NCBI RefSeq assembly: GCF_029870595.1
Contig: NZ_JAPDIR010000002.1
Span: forward strand, 62,001-126,000
Length of the DNA stretch: 64,000 bases
Direction of reading: 5' to 3'
DNA from: Sphingomonas sp. CBMAI 2297
GTDB lineage: Bacteria > Pseudomonadota > Alphaproteobacteria > Sphingomonadales > Sphingomonadaceae
The notes under the pieces were generated by a model. It did no database searches and was not told the DNA's origin. It saw only the letters and a program-made list of their open reading frames with translations. The position numbers and the translations under genes are program-made. Position 1 is the stretch's first letter; each line of letters opens with the position of its first letter. Below are positions 8,352-16,165 of this stretch, in pieces.

Positions 8352-9109
8352 TCCTAGGCCATGATCCGGACGCGGGAAGCGATTGCCTCCTGCTGGTGAC
8401 CTATTACACGCGCTCGCGCGCGGAACTCGGCGCGCTGCTGGGGGATTTCCAAGCGAATGCCGGTATCCGCTTCAAGCGTGTCCTTGTCATCGACAATGGC
8501 GGGCATCTTGACGAGGAAGCGGGCGACGGAGGCGAGGATTGGCTGCGGATCGTGCGTGGTTCCAACGCGTTTCAGGAATTCTCGGGCTGGCTCGAAGGAC
8601 TTCGGCTGCTTTCGGGGGGGGGGCGGCTGACGCTACTCAACGACAGCTATGGGCGCAATTGGACCATCAGCACGGCATCTCGACCGATCGTTCGCGCGAT
8701 GTACGCGGATGCACGGCGTGGCAAGATCGCTGGCTGGCTGGACAATTTCTCCCACTTCGCCCCCCCCCGCTTCAGCCGGTGTCCGAACAGCAGGATCGTC
8801 GTGCTGCCATTGGCATTGGCGGGTACGCTGGCGGATTCGCTGGAAGCGGCGATTGGCCGGGCCCGGAAGCTTGTCGAGGAAGGGGAGCCGTTGTTCGACC
8901 CCCATTCGCAGGCAAGGCTGGCGCGTTGGATCGAATCGCAGGACGGCAGGTGGAATCTCGCGGACATGAGCGGACGCTTGCAGCGCATCTTCGTGGAGCA
9001 TCATCTGTTCGACGACGTGCCTCGGCGATCGCTGTCGCTGCGCCCGCGTTCCTATGCCGGCAGTCTTGCCTATGCGCTGCTGCGCCGCCTGGCGCGTGAG
9101 CGCCGGTGA
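8348..9109 (+). CDS. Glycosyltransferase-like protein with in-frame G10 and C9 tracts
   Basis: 253 aa, no confident family. The N-terminal LLLVTYYTRSRAELGALL, then RVLVIDNGG, resembles the start of a GT-A fold. NAFQEFSGWLEGL and LTLLNDSYGRNW recall the EFSGW / NDS segments of rhamnan-type (RgpF-like) transferases. Position between a methyltransferase and a membrane protein in a coupled polysaccharide operon supports transferase activity. Two long homopolymers lie inside: ten G at 8614-8623 (encoding SGGG) and nine C at 8760-8768 (encoding APP). Either could slip and shift the frame. The frame given here is intact through both, so in this sequence the gene reads ON. Also overlaps both neighbours by 4 bp. 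Confidence 0.65.
   Translation: MILGHDPDAGSDCLLLVTYYTRSRAELGALLGDFQANAGIRFKRVLVIDNGGHLDEEAGDGGEDWLRIVRGSNAFQEFSGWLEGLRLLSGGGRLTLLNDSYGRNWTISTASRPIVRAMYADARRGKIAGWLDNFSHFAPPRFSRCPNSRIVVLPLALAGTLADSLEAAIGRARKLVEEGEPLFDPHSQARLARWIESQDGRWNLADMSGRLQRIFVEHHLFDDVPRRSLSLRPRSYAGSLAYALLRRLARERR
8614..8623. repeat. G10 homopolymer inside a coding region
   Basis: Ten consecutive G on the + strand, about one third of the way into the transferase-like gene (codons for Ser-Gly-Gly-Gly). Loss or gain of one base would move translation into another frame. Candidate slippage site for phase variation; sequencing error in the tract is the competing explanation. Confidence 0.9.
8760..8768. repeat. C9 homopolymer inside the same coding region
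   Basis: Nine consecutive C on the + strand, 136 bp after the G10 tract, encoding the end of Ala plus two Pro and the start of Arg. Opposite slips in the two tracts could compensate and restore the frame with an altered middle segment. Confidence 0.9.
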
Positions 9110-10131
9110 GGTCGGTAACCCTGCTTATCGCGTCGGGCGTGCTGTGGCTCGGGCTCGTCCAGCTATCAGGCAGGCTCGGCATTCCGCCGCAGATCATCTC
9201 GTTGCTGCGCAGCGGCTATATCGGCACGTTTTCAATCTTCCTGCTGCTGGAGTTGCGGCGGGGAGACGGGCTGTCGGCGTTGCGTCCAAGGGGCTTGTAT
9301 CTCTATCTGGCGCCTCTTCTTTCGCTGTTCATTCTGGCCTTTTATTCTGCGGATCTGGTGCTGACTCCGCGACTGCTCGCGCTGGTTGCGGTCTTCTATG
9401 CCTGCCAGTTCATGCTGCTCTACCTGCGTAGCGCGATGGGGCAGATACGCTCGGCGGTGTGGGACCTTGTGCCGCCTTTCATTCTCCTGGTTCTGTGCGC
9501 TGGCACGTTCACCTTGGCCGTGGGCGCTGTAGCGACTGCGGGCTTTCTCTACTGGCTGCTGTCCCGGCCGATCGACGGCGGCGACCGTTCGGACGCCGTG
9601 GACTCGGTGATCATGCAATTGCCTTCGATTTGCATTGCTCCGGTCGTTTTGATCGCGCTTCGCGACATATTCGACGCCCAGCACGCCATCCCCAGGGAGC
9701 ATGTTGAATCCTTCGGCCTGATCGTGAACGGTGTTGGCGCGGCAGTGTGGACCGCGATCGTCATGCGCGCCTCGAACATCTTGCGGCCGAGCGCGCTTGG
9801 GTTGTGGGTCGCCAGCACGGCGGCAGCGGCGCTCTTGCCATTCTTCCCGGTCGGGATAGTCGCGTCTGCGCTGGCGATCTGCGTGGCGGAGGGGTTTCGA
9901 GGCGCGAACTGGCTCGGTCTCACCTATCTGCTCAGCCATCTCGGGCGTTGGCGCGGTTTCGGGGTCAATCTTTTCGCCACGATGCTCCCGCTCTGTGCGC
10001 TCTGGATCGGCACGCATCATCTGCCGGTGCAGTATCTCATGCTGGTTTATGCCGTATTCCTAGCGCCGGTCCCGCTGCTCACTATCTGGCTGGGGCGCCC
10101 CGTGGTTCGGCCAGTAGCTACGGCAGGCTAG
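9106..10131 (+). CDS. Polytopic membrane protein of the polysaccharide locus, flippase candidate
   Basis: 341 aa, GTG start overlapping the previous stop by 4 bp, with about 11-12 hydrophobic segments spread over the whole length and only short loops. No motif pins the family. It is shorter than usual Wzx flippases (about 400 aa or more), but no other Wzx-like gene is visible in the locus. The protein is preceded by transferase genes in the same coupled run, so a role in lipid-linked glycan translocation is an inference from topology and place. Its stop overlaps the convergent beta-helix gene's stop by 4 bp. Confidence 0.55.
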   Translation: MRSVTLLIASGVLWLGLVQLSGRLGIPPQIISLLRSGYIGTFSIFLLLELRRGDGLSALRPRGLYLYLAPLLSLFILAFYSADLVLTPRLLALVAVFYACQFMLLYLRSAMGQIRSAVWDLVPPFILLVLCAGTFTLAVGAVATAGFLYWLLSRPIDGGDRSDAVDSVIMQLPSICIAPVVLIALRDIFDAQHAIPREHVESFGLIVNGVGAAVWTAIVMRASNILRPSALGLWVASTAAAALLPFFPVGIVASALAICVAEGFRGANWLGLTYLLSHLGRWRGFGVNLFATMLPLCALWIGTHHLPVQYLMLVYAVFLAPVPLLTIWLGRPVVRPVATAG

Positions 10132-11558
10132 GAGCCAATCGGGAGCGCCGGCAGCCGTACCGCACGCAGTCGCCCCTGTCGATCCTTGAAGCGCAGGATC
10201 AATCCGGAGCCAGTGGAGTCGATCTCGATGGCGACCTGGCCGGGGCGGAGCATTCTGGCCGGTGCCTTCAACGGCTCCGCACCCAAGATCACGCTGCCGC
10301 CAGTGAGCGCCAACGCGCTGTCCTTGCCATGGGTGAATTCGAGAAATGGGACGTCGCCCACTGCGCTGAGCGCCGCATCGATTTGCACACGCCCGCTACG
10401 CCAAGCCATTCTCTCCGTCATCATGGTGTTGATGCCATTCGCGACTGTGCCGACGAGCGTGAATAGTTGCGCCATATCCGGATCGAAGGTCACATCGCTT
10501 CCCTCGACGAGAATGGCTCCGTCGCCCGCGCCATGATTGCGGACGCCGATGCCGAAGGCGGGAGCGGACGGCGCGCCACTGAACTCGCGGATTGCGCCGC
10601 CGCTGTCTTCCATGACTATGTAGTCGCGGCCCGGATCAGGAGATACGACCCGCGGGCCGATCACGGACAAGTGCCGGCAGCGTTTGAAATGGAAGGGTGA
10701 GCCGGTGCCTTCGCTCCCGCAGCCGATCAGCTGCAGCGCCTCGCAGCTTCCCGCACCATTGGCGTCGCCTTCAACGAAGAAATTGGCTACCCCACTGTCC
10801 TGGCCGGCGCAATTTACCAGGCTGGAATAGCTTAACTGGCCGATATGGAAGCCATATCGTTTCGATCGCAGCGCCCAGCAGGCGCGGAAGTTCGTCGAAG
10901 TCCCGCCATCGCCCTTCGCGGCAAATGTATGGAAGCCGACTTCATTGTCCACCGCATAGATGTTGTCGAAGGTTGCCCAGATCGGCAGCCCCGCCGACAG
11001 GCCGATCGTGCCGCCGCGCAGGATCAGGGCCGAAGCGCGCACGCCGCCTCCATAAGTTCGTAGGCAGGAACGGCCGCTACCCCCGGCGTCGAGTGTCATA
11101 TTCTCGACCCAGCCATTTCCCGATGTGTTGCGTGCCGCCTTGTCGCGATCCAACATCGCGTCGAACAGGAACTCGTCCGCGCCACCGGAGGTCACGGCGC
11201 GGATAACGGTGCCGTCCCGGCTCTCGCCGCGAAATACGGTGTCTCGCAGGCCAACGCTGCTCACCCGATAGCAGCCATCTGGTACGAAAATGGTCGCGCT
11301 GAGCCGAGAGCCGTCGTTACGCGCGGCTGCCGCCATCGCCGCATCTTGAAAATATTTGGCAAGATCGGAGTGCTGCGTGCCGGCGGCGATCGCCGGATGT
11401 AGCGAAGCTGGGATGAAATCGAGCAGGTTCACCGGGCCTCGATCAAGGTCGCTGCGGGCCTTCTCCGATTGCGGCATCGCTATCGATGCCGTTCCCGCTA
11501 TCGGCGCCGCCAGCAGCGTCCGAAGGGCCACGCGGCGGGCGCTATTCAAGATTGCCAT
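10128..11558 (-). CDS. Exported right-handed beta-helix (pectate-lyase-like) protein
   Basis: 476 aa. The N-terminus is basic then hydrophobic (RRVALRTLLAAPIAGTASIA), a probable signal peptide with an RR pair that might allow Tat export. The start of the mature region (VNLLDFIPASLHPAI, YFQDAAMAAAA, ATIFVPDGCYRVSSVGLRDTVFRGES) matches the opening of pectate lyase superfamily / tailspike beta-helices. Repeated G-rich strands with aligned N and V follow. Such proteins in polysaccharide loci may be lyases, hydrolases or epimerases acting on the polymer in the periplasm. Catalytic residues cannot be assigned. It is divergent from the polymerase-like gene at 11652, with 93 bp between. Confidence 0.75.
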   Translation of the reverse strand: MAILNSARRVALRTLLAAPIAGTASIAMPQSEKARSDLDRGPVNLLDFIPASLHPAIAAGTQHSDLAKYFQDAAMAAAARNDGSRLSATIFVPDGCYRVSSVGLRDTVFRGESRDGTVIRAVTSGGADEFLFDAMLDRDKAARNTSGNGWVENMTLDAGGSGRSCLRTYGGGVRASALILRGGTIGLSAGLPIWATFDNIYAVDNEVGFHTFAAKGDGGTSTNFRACWALRSKRYGFHIGQLSYSSLVNCAGQDSGVANFFVEGDANGAGSCEALQLIGCGSEGTGSPFHFKRCRHLSVIGPRVVSPDPGRDYIVMEDSGGAIREFSGAPSAPAFGIGVRNHGAGDGAILVEGSDVTFDPDMAQLFTLVGTVANGINTMMTERMAWRSGRVQIDAALSAVGDVPFLEFTHGKDSALALTGGSVILGAEPLKAPARMLRPGQVAIEIDSTGSGLILRFKDRQGRLRAVRLPALPIGS

Positions 11559-11651
11559 GCCCCTACTTGCGACATCTCATCTTGATGGTAAAGCGATTGA
11601 AGGGGCCGATTTTTCGGCATTGCGGCGTTCGGTTGCGGGGAACTTAAACAA

Positions 11652-13019
11652 ATGTCCTTTCCCAGCAGGTTGCGCCCCGACTATCTTGCGGCTGCGGCGC
11701 TTTTCCTTTTGCTGGTTACGATCGCTGCCTTGTTTGGTGGCGCGAGCCGGATGGACGTGCCGGTCGTCACCATAGTGCGCATCGCGGCGATCATCGCAGG
11801 TGCCTTTGCGGTCGTCTTCGTCCCCTTCGAGGGCTATCGCGTTGCGCGTGGACCGCTGCTCCTGCTCGGTGCGCTCATCGCCTATATGCTGCTTCAGATT
11901 CTGCCGCTGCCTCCCTTTGTCTGGCGGCACCTGCCTGGACATGAACCGATTGCCGCAGTCGCCGACGCGATCGGGACTGGGCAGTCGTGGCTGGCGATCT
12001 CCATCTCACCGCTGCGTACTTGGAATAGCTTGTGTGCGGCACTCGTGCCGGCCGGGACTCTGCTCGTGCTTTGCGCGCTTGCCCGCAGCCAGCGTGAGAT
12101 CCCGCTCTGGACGCTTATCGGGGTTGGCCTTGTGAGCGGGGTGCTCGGGTTGATGCAGATCGTCAGCCCGGCGGGCAGCCCGCTCTATCTATATGAGATT
12201 ACCAATGAGAATTCGGCGGTCGGTTTCTTCGCCAATCGCAATCACCAGGCGGTGCTGCTGGTTTCGCTTTTCCCCATGCTTGGCGCATTCGTGACTATGC
12301 CGCAGAATGCAAGGGCCCGCCTGCCCCGCGAAATGCTTGCCATGATGGCGGCGCTGTTCCTGATCCCGCTCGTCCTGGTGACGGGATCGCGCGCCGGCCT
12401 GTTGTTGATGCCGATCGGCATTCTGGCGGGGCTTCTGATCGCGCTTCCTCGAATCCGGGATTTGCCCAGAAAGTACTTCCTGATCGGCGGGGCAGCCGCC
12501 GTGGTCGCGGTCGCCGCGCTGATTGTGGCCGTGGTCCTGCAGTCTCGTGCGCAGGCCCTCACTCGACTGTTGGCCAGCCATGGCACTGGCGAACTACGCT
12601 ACGAGGTTCTGCATCCGGTTTGGAACATGGCGGTGTTGTTCATGCCTTTCGGTACGGGCTTCGGCACGTTCGATCCGGCTTTCCGCATGGCGGAGCCCTA
12701 TGAGTTGCTCAGGCTGAGCTACCTCAACCATGCGCACTGCGATCTTCTCGAGTTGATCAGCGACGGCGGCGTGCCGGCGATCGTGATCCTGCTGGGTTTT
12801 GCATTCTGGTGGAGCAGGGCTGCGTTTGGAGCTTGGCGGGCTGCGAGCACGCGGTCTGCGGTGGTCCTCGCGCGAACGGGCAGCGTTGTTTCCGGTCTCT
12901 TCATGCTGGCGAGCCTGACCGATTACCCGTTGCGTACGCCTCTTGCCGCGCTCGTTTTCGCGGTTGCGGTTTACTGGATGTCGGCGCGGCGCGAGGTGGA
13001 AGCTCCATTGCGCGGCTGA
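11652..13019 (+). CDS. O-antigen polymerase/ligase family membrane protein (Wzy_C)
   Basis: 455 aa with about 11-12 membrane segments. The family's central signatures are present: ENSAVGFFANRNHQAVLL, TGSRAGLLLMPIG, then the periplasmic loop with GTGFGTFDPAFRMAEPYELL and the hallmark NHAHCDLLELISDGG (about residues 361-375). This is the best polymerase candidate in the locus; a ligase function is the alternative. It starts 93 bp from the divergent beta-helix gene. The last 49 bp overlap the end of the convergent sulfatase-fold gene. Confidence 0.85.
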   Translation: MSFPSRLRPDYLAAAALFLLLVTIAALFGGASRMDVPVVTIVRIAAIIAGAFAVVFVPFEGYRVARGPLLLLGALIAYMLLQILPLPPFVWRHLPGHEPIAAVADAIGTGQSWLAISISPLRTWNSLCAALVPAGTLLVLCALARSQREIPLWTLIGVGLVSGVLGLMQIVSPAGSPLYLYEITNENSAVGFFANRNHQAVLLVSLFPMLGAFVTMPQNARARLPREMLAMMAALFLIPLVLVTGSRAGLLLMPIGILAGLLIALPRIRDLPRKYFLIGGAAAVVAVAALIVAVVLQSRAQALTRLLASHGTGELRYEVLHPVWNMAVLFMPFGTGFGTFDPAFRMAEPYELLRLSYLNHAHCDLLELISDGGVPAIVILLGFAFWWSRAAFGAWRAASTRSAVVLARTGSVVSGLFMLASLTDYPLRTPLAALVFAVAVYWMSARREVEAPLRG

Positions 13020-14395
13020 GCAGCGCCGGACAAGCGGATCAGCAGATAAGGCGTCTTTCCGGCAGGAACCTGGAATTCCTGTTCCGCGCCGGGCGGGTTA
13101 TGGTCACCCGCGATATACAAAAGAGCATCTTGCCCGTTCATGGTCGCATGGATGCGCTGGACCGCGCGCACTATTAGGGCCCGATTGAGCTTCTGTCCGG
13201 GATCGCCGGGGAGGGCACTGAGCATCGTCGTCGCATAGGGCCGGGCAAGCGATGTCGCGGCGACAGGTGCGTGCGCAGTCAGCGACATCATGTAGACGAA
13301 CTGGCGCCCCGGGCGCGCGAGGAGATTGACAGCATTGTCTACGACGGCGTCGTCGCAGGCGCCGTTAAAGGCGCCTGCGCACTCGGCAAGAGCGGACAAG
13401 TCTGGCTTGAAGTAGCTCCTCTGGAAGCCGAGGCCGGGATAAATGATGTCGCGCGAGTAGAAAAAGCCATCGTAACCATGGAAGGCGGTGGTCGCATATC
13501 CGGCCGTGGCGAAGCGTCGCGGGAGGCAGTTGCGGTTGAGCTTCTCCGGGTGTGCGAAGTCCAGCGCCATGCCGCAAAGCTCGCGGACCTCGGCGGGCAA
13601 GGTAGATCCGTGGAAGGCATTATATCCGAGTTCAATCTGGGATACGCTGGGCATGGCGGCTAGCGCATCGCGGATATGCGCCAGATCGGCCGGTCGCTCG
13701 CCCCAGGATTCGACTAGAATGATCAGGATCTTCGCAGGCGCTGCTTCAGGTCTTGCGGAGAGCGCGTCGTATAGCCGGTGCGTTACCGGAGCCGCATCCT
13801 GGCCCAAGACAGACCGAAAGGCGCGTGGACCGTCACTTATCGACACTTGGAGGGCGCGGACGATGGGGATGCGGATCCAGGCAAGATGCTCTTTGCCCCA
13901 AGGCAGCGCCTTGACGCCGATCACGAATAGATAGGCGCAGGTGCCGATCGCCAGCAGTTGGAGTCGTCGCTTCGGGCTGGGAATGGGCAGAAACAGAAAG
14001 ATGGCAAAAAACAGAATGGCGCCAATGATGGCCAGCCCATGTCCGGTTAGGGCAATCTCGAACAGGAGATGGGCATAGAAGCCATAGCTCTCGAAGAAGA
14101 TGTTCCATTCGAGCAGGAGCATCGCGCCGCATGCGGTGATCCAGGCAAGGCGCCAGAACGGCCGTGCCAATTTCGGCAGAAAAAGCTCTATCGGAATCAT
14201 CAAGAGCGTATCGGCGACTAGCTTGGGTTGCCGGTAGACCATGCTCCACGCCAGGCTGGGCAGGACTAGGTAAAGTACAAGGCCCGTCAATTCGATCGTC
14301 GTCCTGCTCTCGCGAATCCGTTGCCCAAGCGCCGAAACCGGCTTGCGCAGGTTGGAAGACCATTCCGAACGCAGACCGCTCGCCCAGCGGTTCAT
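12971..14395 (-). CDS. LtaS/OpgB-like sulfatase-fold membrane protein, phosphoglycerol-transferase candidate
   Basis: 474 aa. N-terminal half: about five membrane helices. C-terminal half: an extracytoplasmic alkaline-phosphatase-superfamily domain. Active-site-like landmarks appear in the LtaS order: ILVESWGE (metal-binding Glu), GSTLPAEVREL (candidate nucleophile Thr), FHGYDGFFYSRDIIYPGLGF (parallels the FHG...FWNRD...Y region of LtaS), SLTAHAP (His) and AGDHNPP (Asp-His). It could move phosphoglycerol, or phosphoethanolamine, to a glycan or lipid. The following gene is a GDPD-like protein coupled by ATGA. The 3' end overlaps the polymerase-like gene by 49 bp on the other strand. Substrate unproven. 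Confidence 0.75.
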   Translation of the reverse strand: MNRWASGLRSEWSSNLRKPVSALGQRIRESRTTIELTGLVLYLVLPSLAWSMVYRQPKLVADTLLMIPIELFLPKLARPFWRLAWITACGAMLLLEWNIFFESYGFYAHLLFEIALTGHGLAIIGAILFFAIFLFLPIPSPKRRLQLLAIGTCAYLFVIGVKALPWGKEHLAWIRIPIVRALQVSISDGPRAFRSVLGQDAAPVTHRLYDALSARPEAAPAKILIILVESWGERPADLAHIRDALAAMPSVSQIELGYNAFHGSTLPAEVRELCGMALDFAHPEKLNRNCLPRRFATAGYATTAFHGYDGFFYSRDIIYPGLGFQRSYFKPDLSALAECAGAFNGACDDAVVDNAVNLLARPGRQFVYMMSLTAHAPVAATSLARPYATTMLSALPGDPGQKLNRALIVRAVQRIHATMNGQDALLYIAGDHNPPGAEQEFQVPAGKTPYLLIRLSGAAQPRNGASTSRRADIQ

Positions 14396-15249
14396 CGCAC
14401 GGTGCTCCCGCGGCTGGGGGCCATGTTACAAGATGCGTCGGTGAGCATGTATCCGGCGGCCACGCGAAGCCTCTTCGCATCGGCGCAAGACTGGAGCGGG
14501 TGAACCAGAACAGTGGCGAAATCTCGCGCATCACCAAGCTCGCCGACCCGCTCGATCGGCATCGTAACGATACGCGCGTGGATACGGCTGAGATTCGGCA
14601 AGAGGTGTGGCCGGTATCGGCGTGCGCGATAAAGCGTCACGATCGGCGCGGGCAGGTGAGTTCCAACTGCATGCTGTGCAAACCAACGCACATCCTCCGG
14701 GCTATATAGTTGGAAAATGATACGCTCCTCGAGTGGGGTGCCGCGCACGCGCCGCATAACATCGGCAGCGGATCGAGCGAAATCCGATTTCAGATCCAGC
14801 ACGATGAAGAAGGGCTGCTTTTCAGCGGCCGACAGCAACTCCTCAAGGGGCCAGTCATCCTGGCGGGCGCCGCCGGGGCCGTGAAAGCAATGAAGTTTCC
14901 CGTCGGGGCCATAGGAGAGGTCGACTTCGATGATATGATAGCCTGCGGCGAGTGCGGCCGCGAGTGCGGCCGGCTTGTTCTCATCCGGCTTTCCCCAACT
15001 GCCCATGGCATGCGCAATGCGCACCGGCTGCCGAGCCCAGGCGGTCGAATGTCCTTCCGGGAGCTGCGGGGCGGCGCTCCAATCCTCCGCCCCCCATAGC
15101 TGCGCATAGGCATCCGTCAGCCGGTATCCGAACATCGTAGCGTCCGCTTCCCTTACGAGCTGGCGGGCCGCAGGCGTGATCGCGATCAGTCCGGCGGTCG
15201 CGGCAAACAACAGCGCCGCAAGGTTTCGAATCGTCAGAAGGTTGCGCAA
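14392..15249 (-). CDS. Glycerophosphodiester phosphodiesterase (GDPD)-like exported/membrane protein
   Basis: 285 aa: one N-terminal hydrophobic segment (LAALLFAATAGLIAITPAA), then a TIM-barrel domain with RIAHAMGSWG, HIIEVDLSYGPDGKLHCFHG and FFIVLDLKSDF. The E-x-D and second His of the GDPD metal site are present, but the usual HRG is HAM and the PEN box is DEN. The enzyme may therefore be atypical or have altered specificity. Being first in the transcript before the LtaS-like gene, it may handle phosphoglycerol on the same polymer or on phospholipid-derived by-products. A 190-bp gap to the wza-like gene should hold divergent promoters. Confidence 0.72.
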   Translation of the reverse strand: MRNLLTIRNLAALLFAATAGLIAITPAARQLVREADATMFGYRLTDAYAQLWGAEDWSAAPQLPEGHSTAWARQPVRIAHAMGSWGKPDENKPAALAAALAAGYHIIEVDLSYGPDGKLHCFHGPGGARQDDWPLEELLSAAEKQPFFIVLDLKSDFARSAADVMRRVRGTPLEERIIFQLYSPEDVRWFAQHAVGTHLPAPIVTLYRARRYRPHLLPNLSRIHARIVTMPIERVGELGDARDFATVLVHPLQSCADAKRLRVAAGYMLTDASCNMAPSRGSTVR

Positions 15250-15439
15250 GAAGGGGAACCACGAAGGTGCTCAATGCGTCCTCCATCGCACCATCTCGGC
15301 AACTCTCAAAACGGATTGTTGCGCCGCACCGGATGATCGGTTCGTCTGAACCAGGGGAAAAGCTGATCGAGGCGCTTTACGGGTGCATCCCCGGCGTCTA
15401 AGCACGGCCTCGCTACGAGTAGCCGGGGATCTTCAAAGC

Positions 15440-16147
15440 GTGTTAAAGTTGTTTGTCACCACGGCCTGCGCTTTGGCGCTGGCGGCCTGCGTCGACCATC
15501 GCGTGTATGGCAGTGATCCTGCAATCAAGCTGAGTGATCAACAAGGACTTCCGGCGCCTCAGGATGCGGACCTTTATGGCAGCGCGCGTCCCTATCTGAT
15601 CGGACCGTTTGACAAACTGACCATCAAGGTATTCGGCGTTCAGGACATGGATATGCGTATCCAGGCCGATGCGAGCGGCCGGATTTCCTTCCCGCTCGCC
15701 GGCGTGATCCAGGCATCGGGCCAGACGCCGGATCAAGTGGCGAAGGCCATTGAGGGCCGGTTGCGCGGCTATGTCCGCAACCCCCAGGTCAGCGTGAATC
15801 TCGAGGAGACGGTCAGCCAAGTATTCACCGTTGACGGTGAGGTTCGCGAGCCTGGCCTGTACCCGGTCGTTGGTCGCATGACGCTGCTCCGCGCGATCGC
15901 GACGGCGAAGGGCACCGGCGAATATGCGCGGCTCGATGATGTCATCGTGTTTCGTACCGTTGGCGGGCAACGTATGGCTGGCATTTACAATTTGAGGGCT
16001 ATCCGTTTGGGCAACTATGCCGATCCGGAAATCTATCCGGGCGATATTGTTGTCGTGGGCGACTCCAAGGCACGGCGCATCTTCAAGGACGTGCTGCTGG
16101 CTACCCCGGCAATTCTAACGCCGCTGATCTACATTCTCGCACGCTGA
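15440..16147 (+). CDS. Wza-like polysaccharide export lipoprotein
   Basis: Outer-membrane polysaccharide export (OPX) protein, 235 aa from GTG 15440. This start gives a compact lipoprotein signal ending in LALAAC. An in-frame GTG at 15383 would add 19 residues before the signal, so it is less likely. The PES domain reads YLIGPFDKLTIKVFGVQDMD...GRISFPLAGVI...IEGRLRGYVRNPQVSV, followed by an SLBB segment (VFTVDGEVREPGLYPVVG). The end is hydrophobic. It lies 18 bp before the Wzc-type kinase gene and works with it to export the polymer. Confidence 0.92.
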   Translation: MLKLFVTTACALALAACVDHRVYGSDPAIKLSDQQGLPAPQDADLYGSARPYLIGPFDKLTIKVFGVQDMDMRIQADASGRISFPLAGVIQASGQTPDQVAKAIEGRLRGYVRNPQVSVNLEETVSQVFTVDGEVREPGLYPVVGRMTLLRAIATAKGTGEYARLDDVIVFRTVGGQRMAGIYNLRAIRLGNYADPEIYPGDIVVVGDSKARRIFKDVLLATPAILTPLIYILAR

Positions 16148-16165
16148 GGCTTGCGCCTCCGCCTG

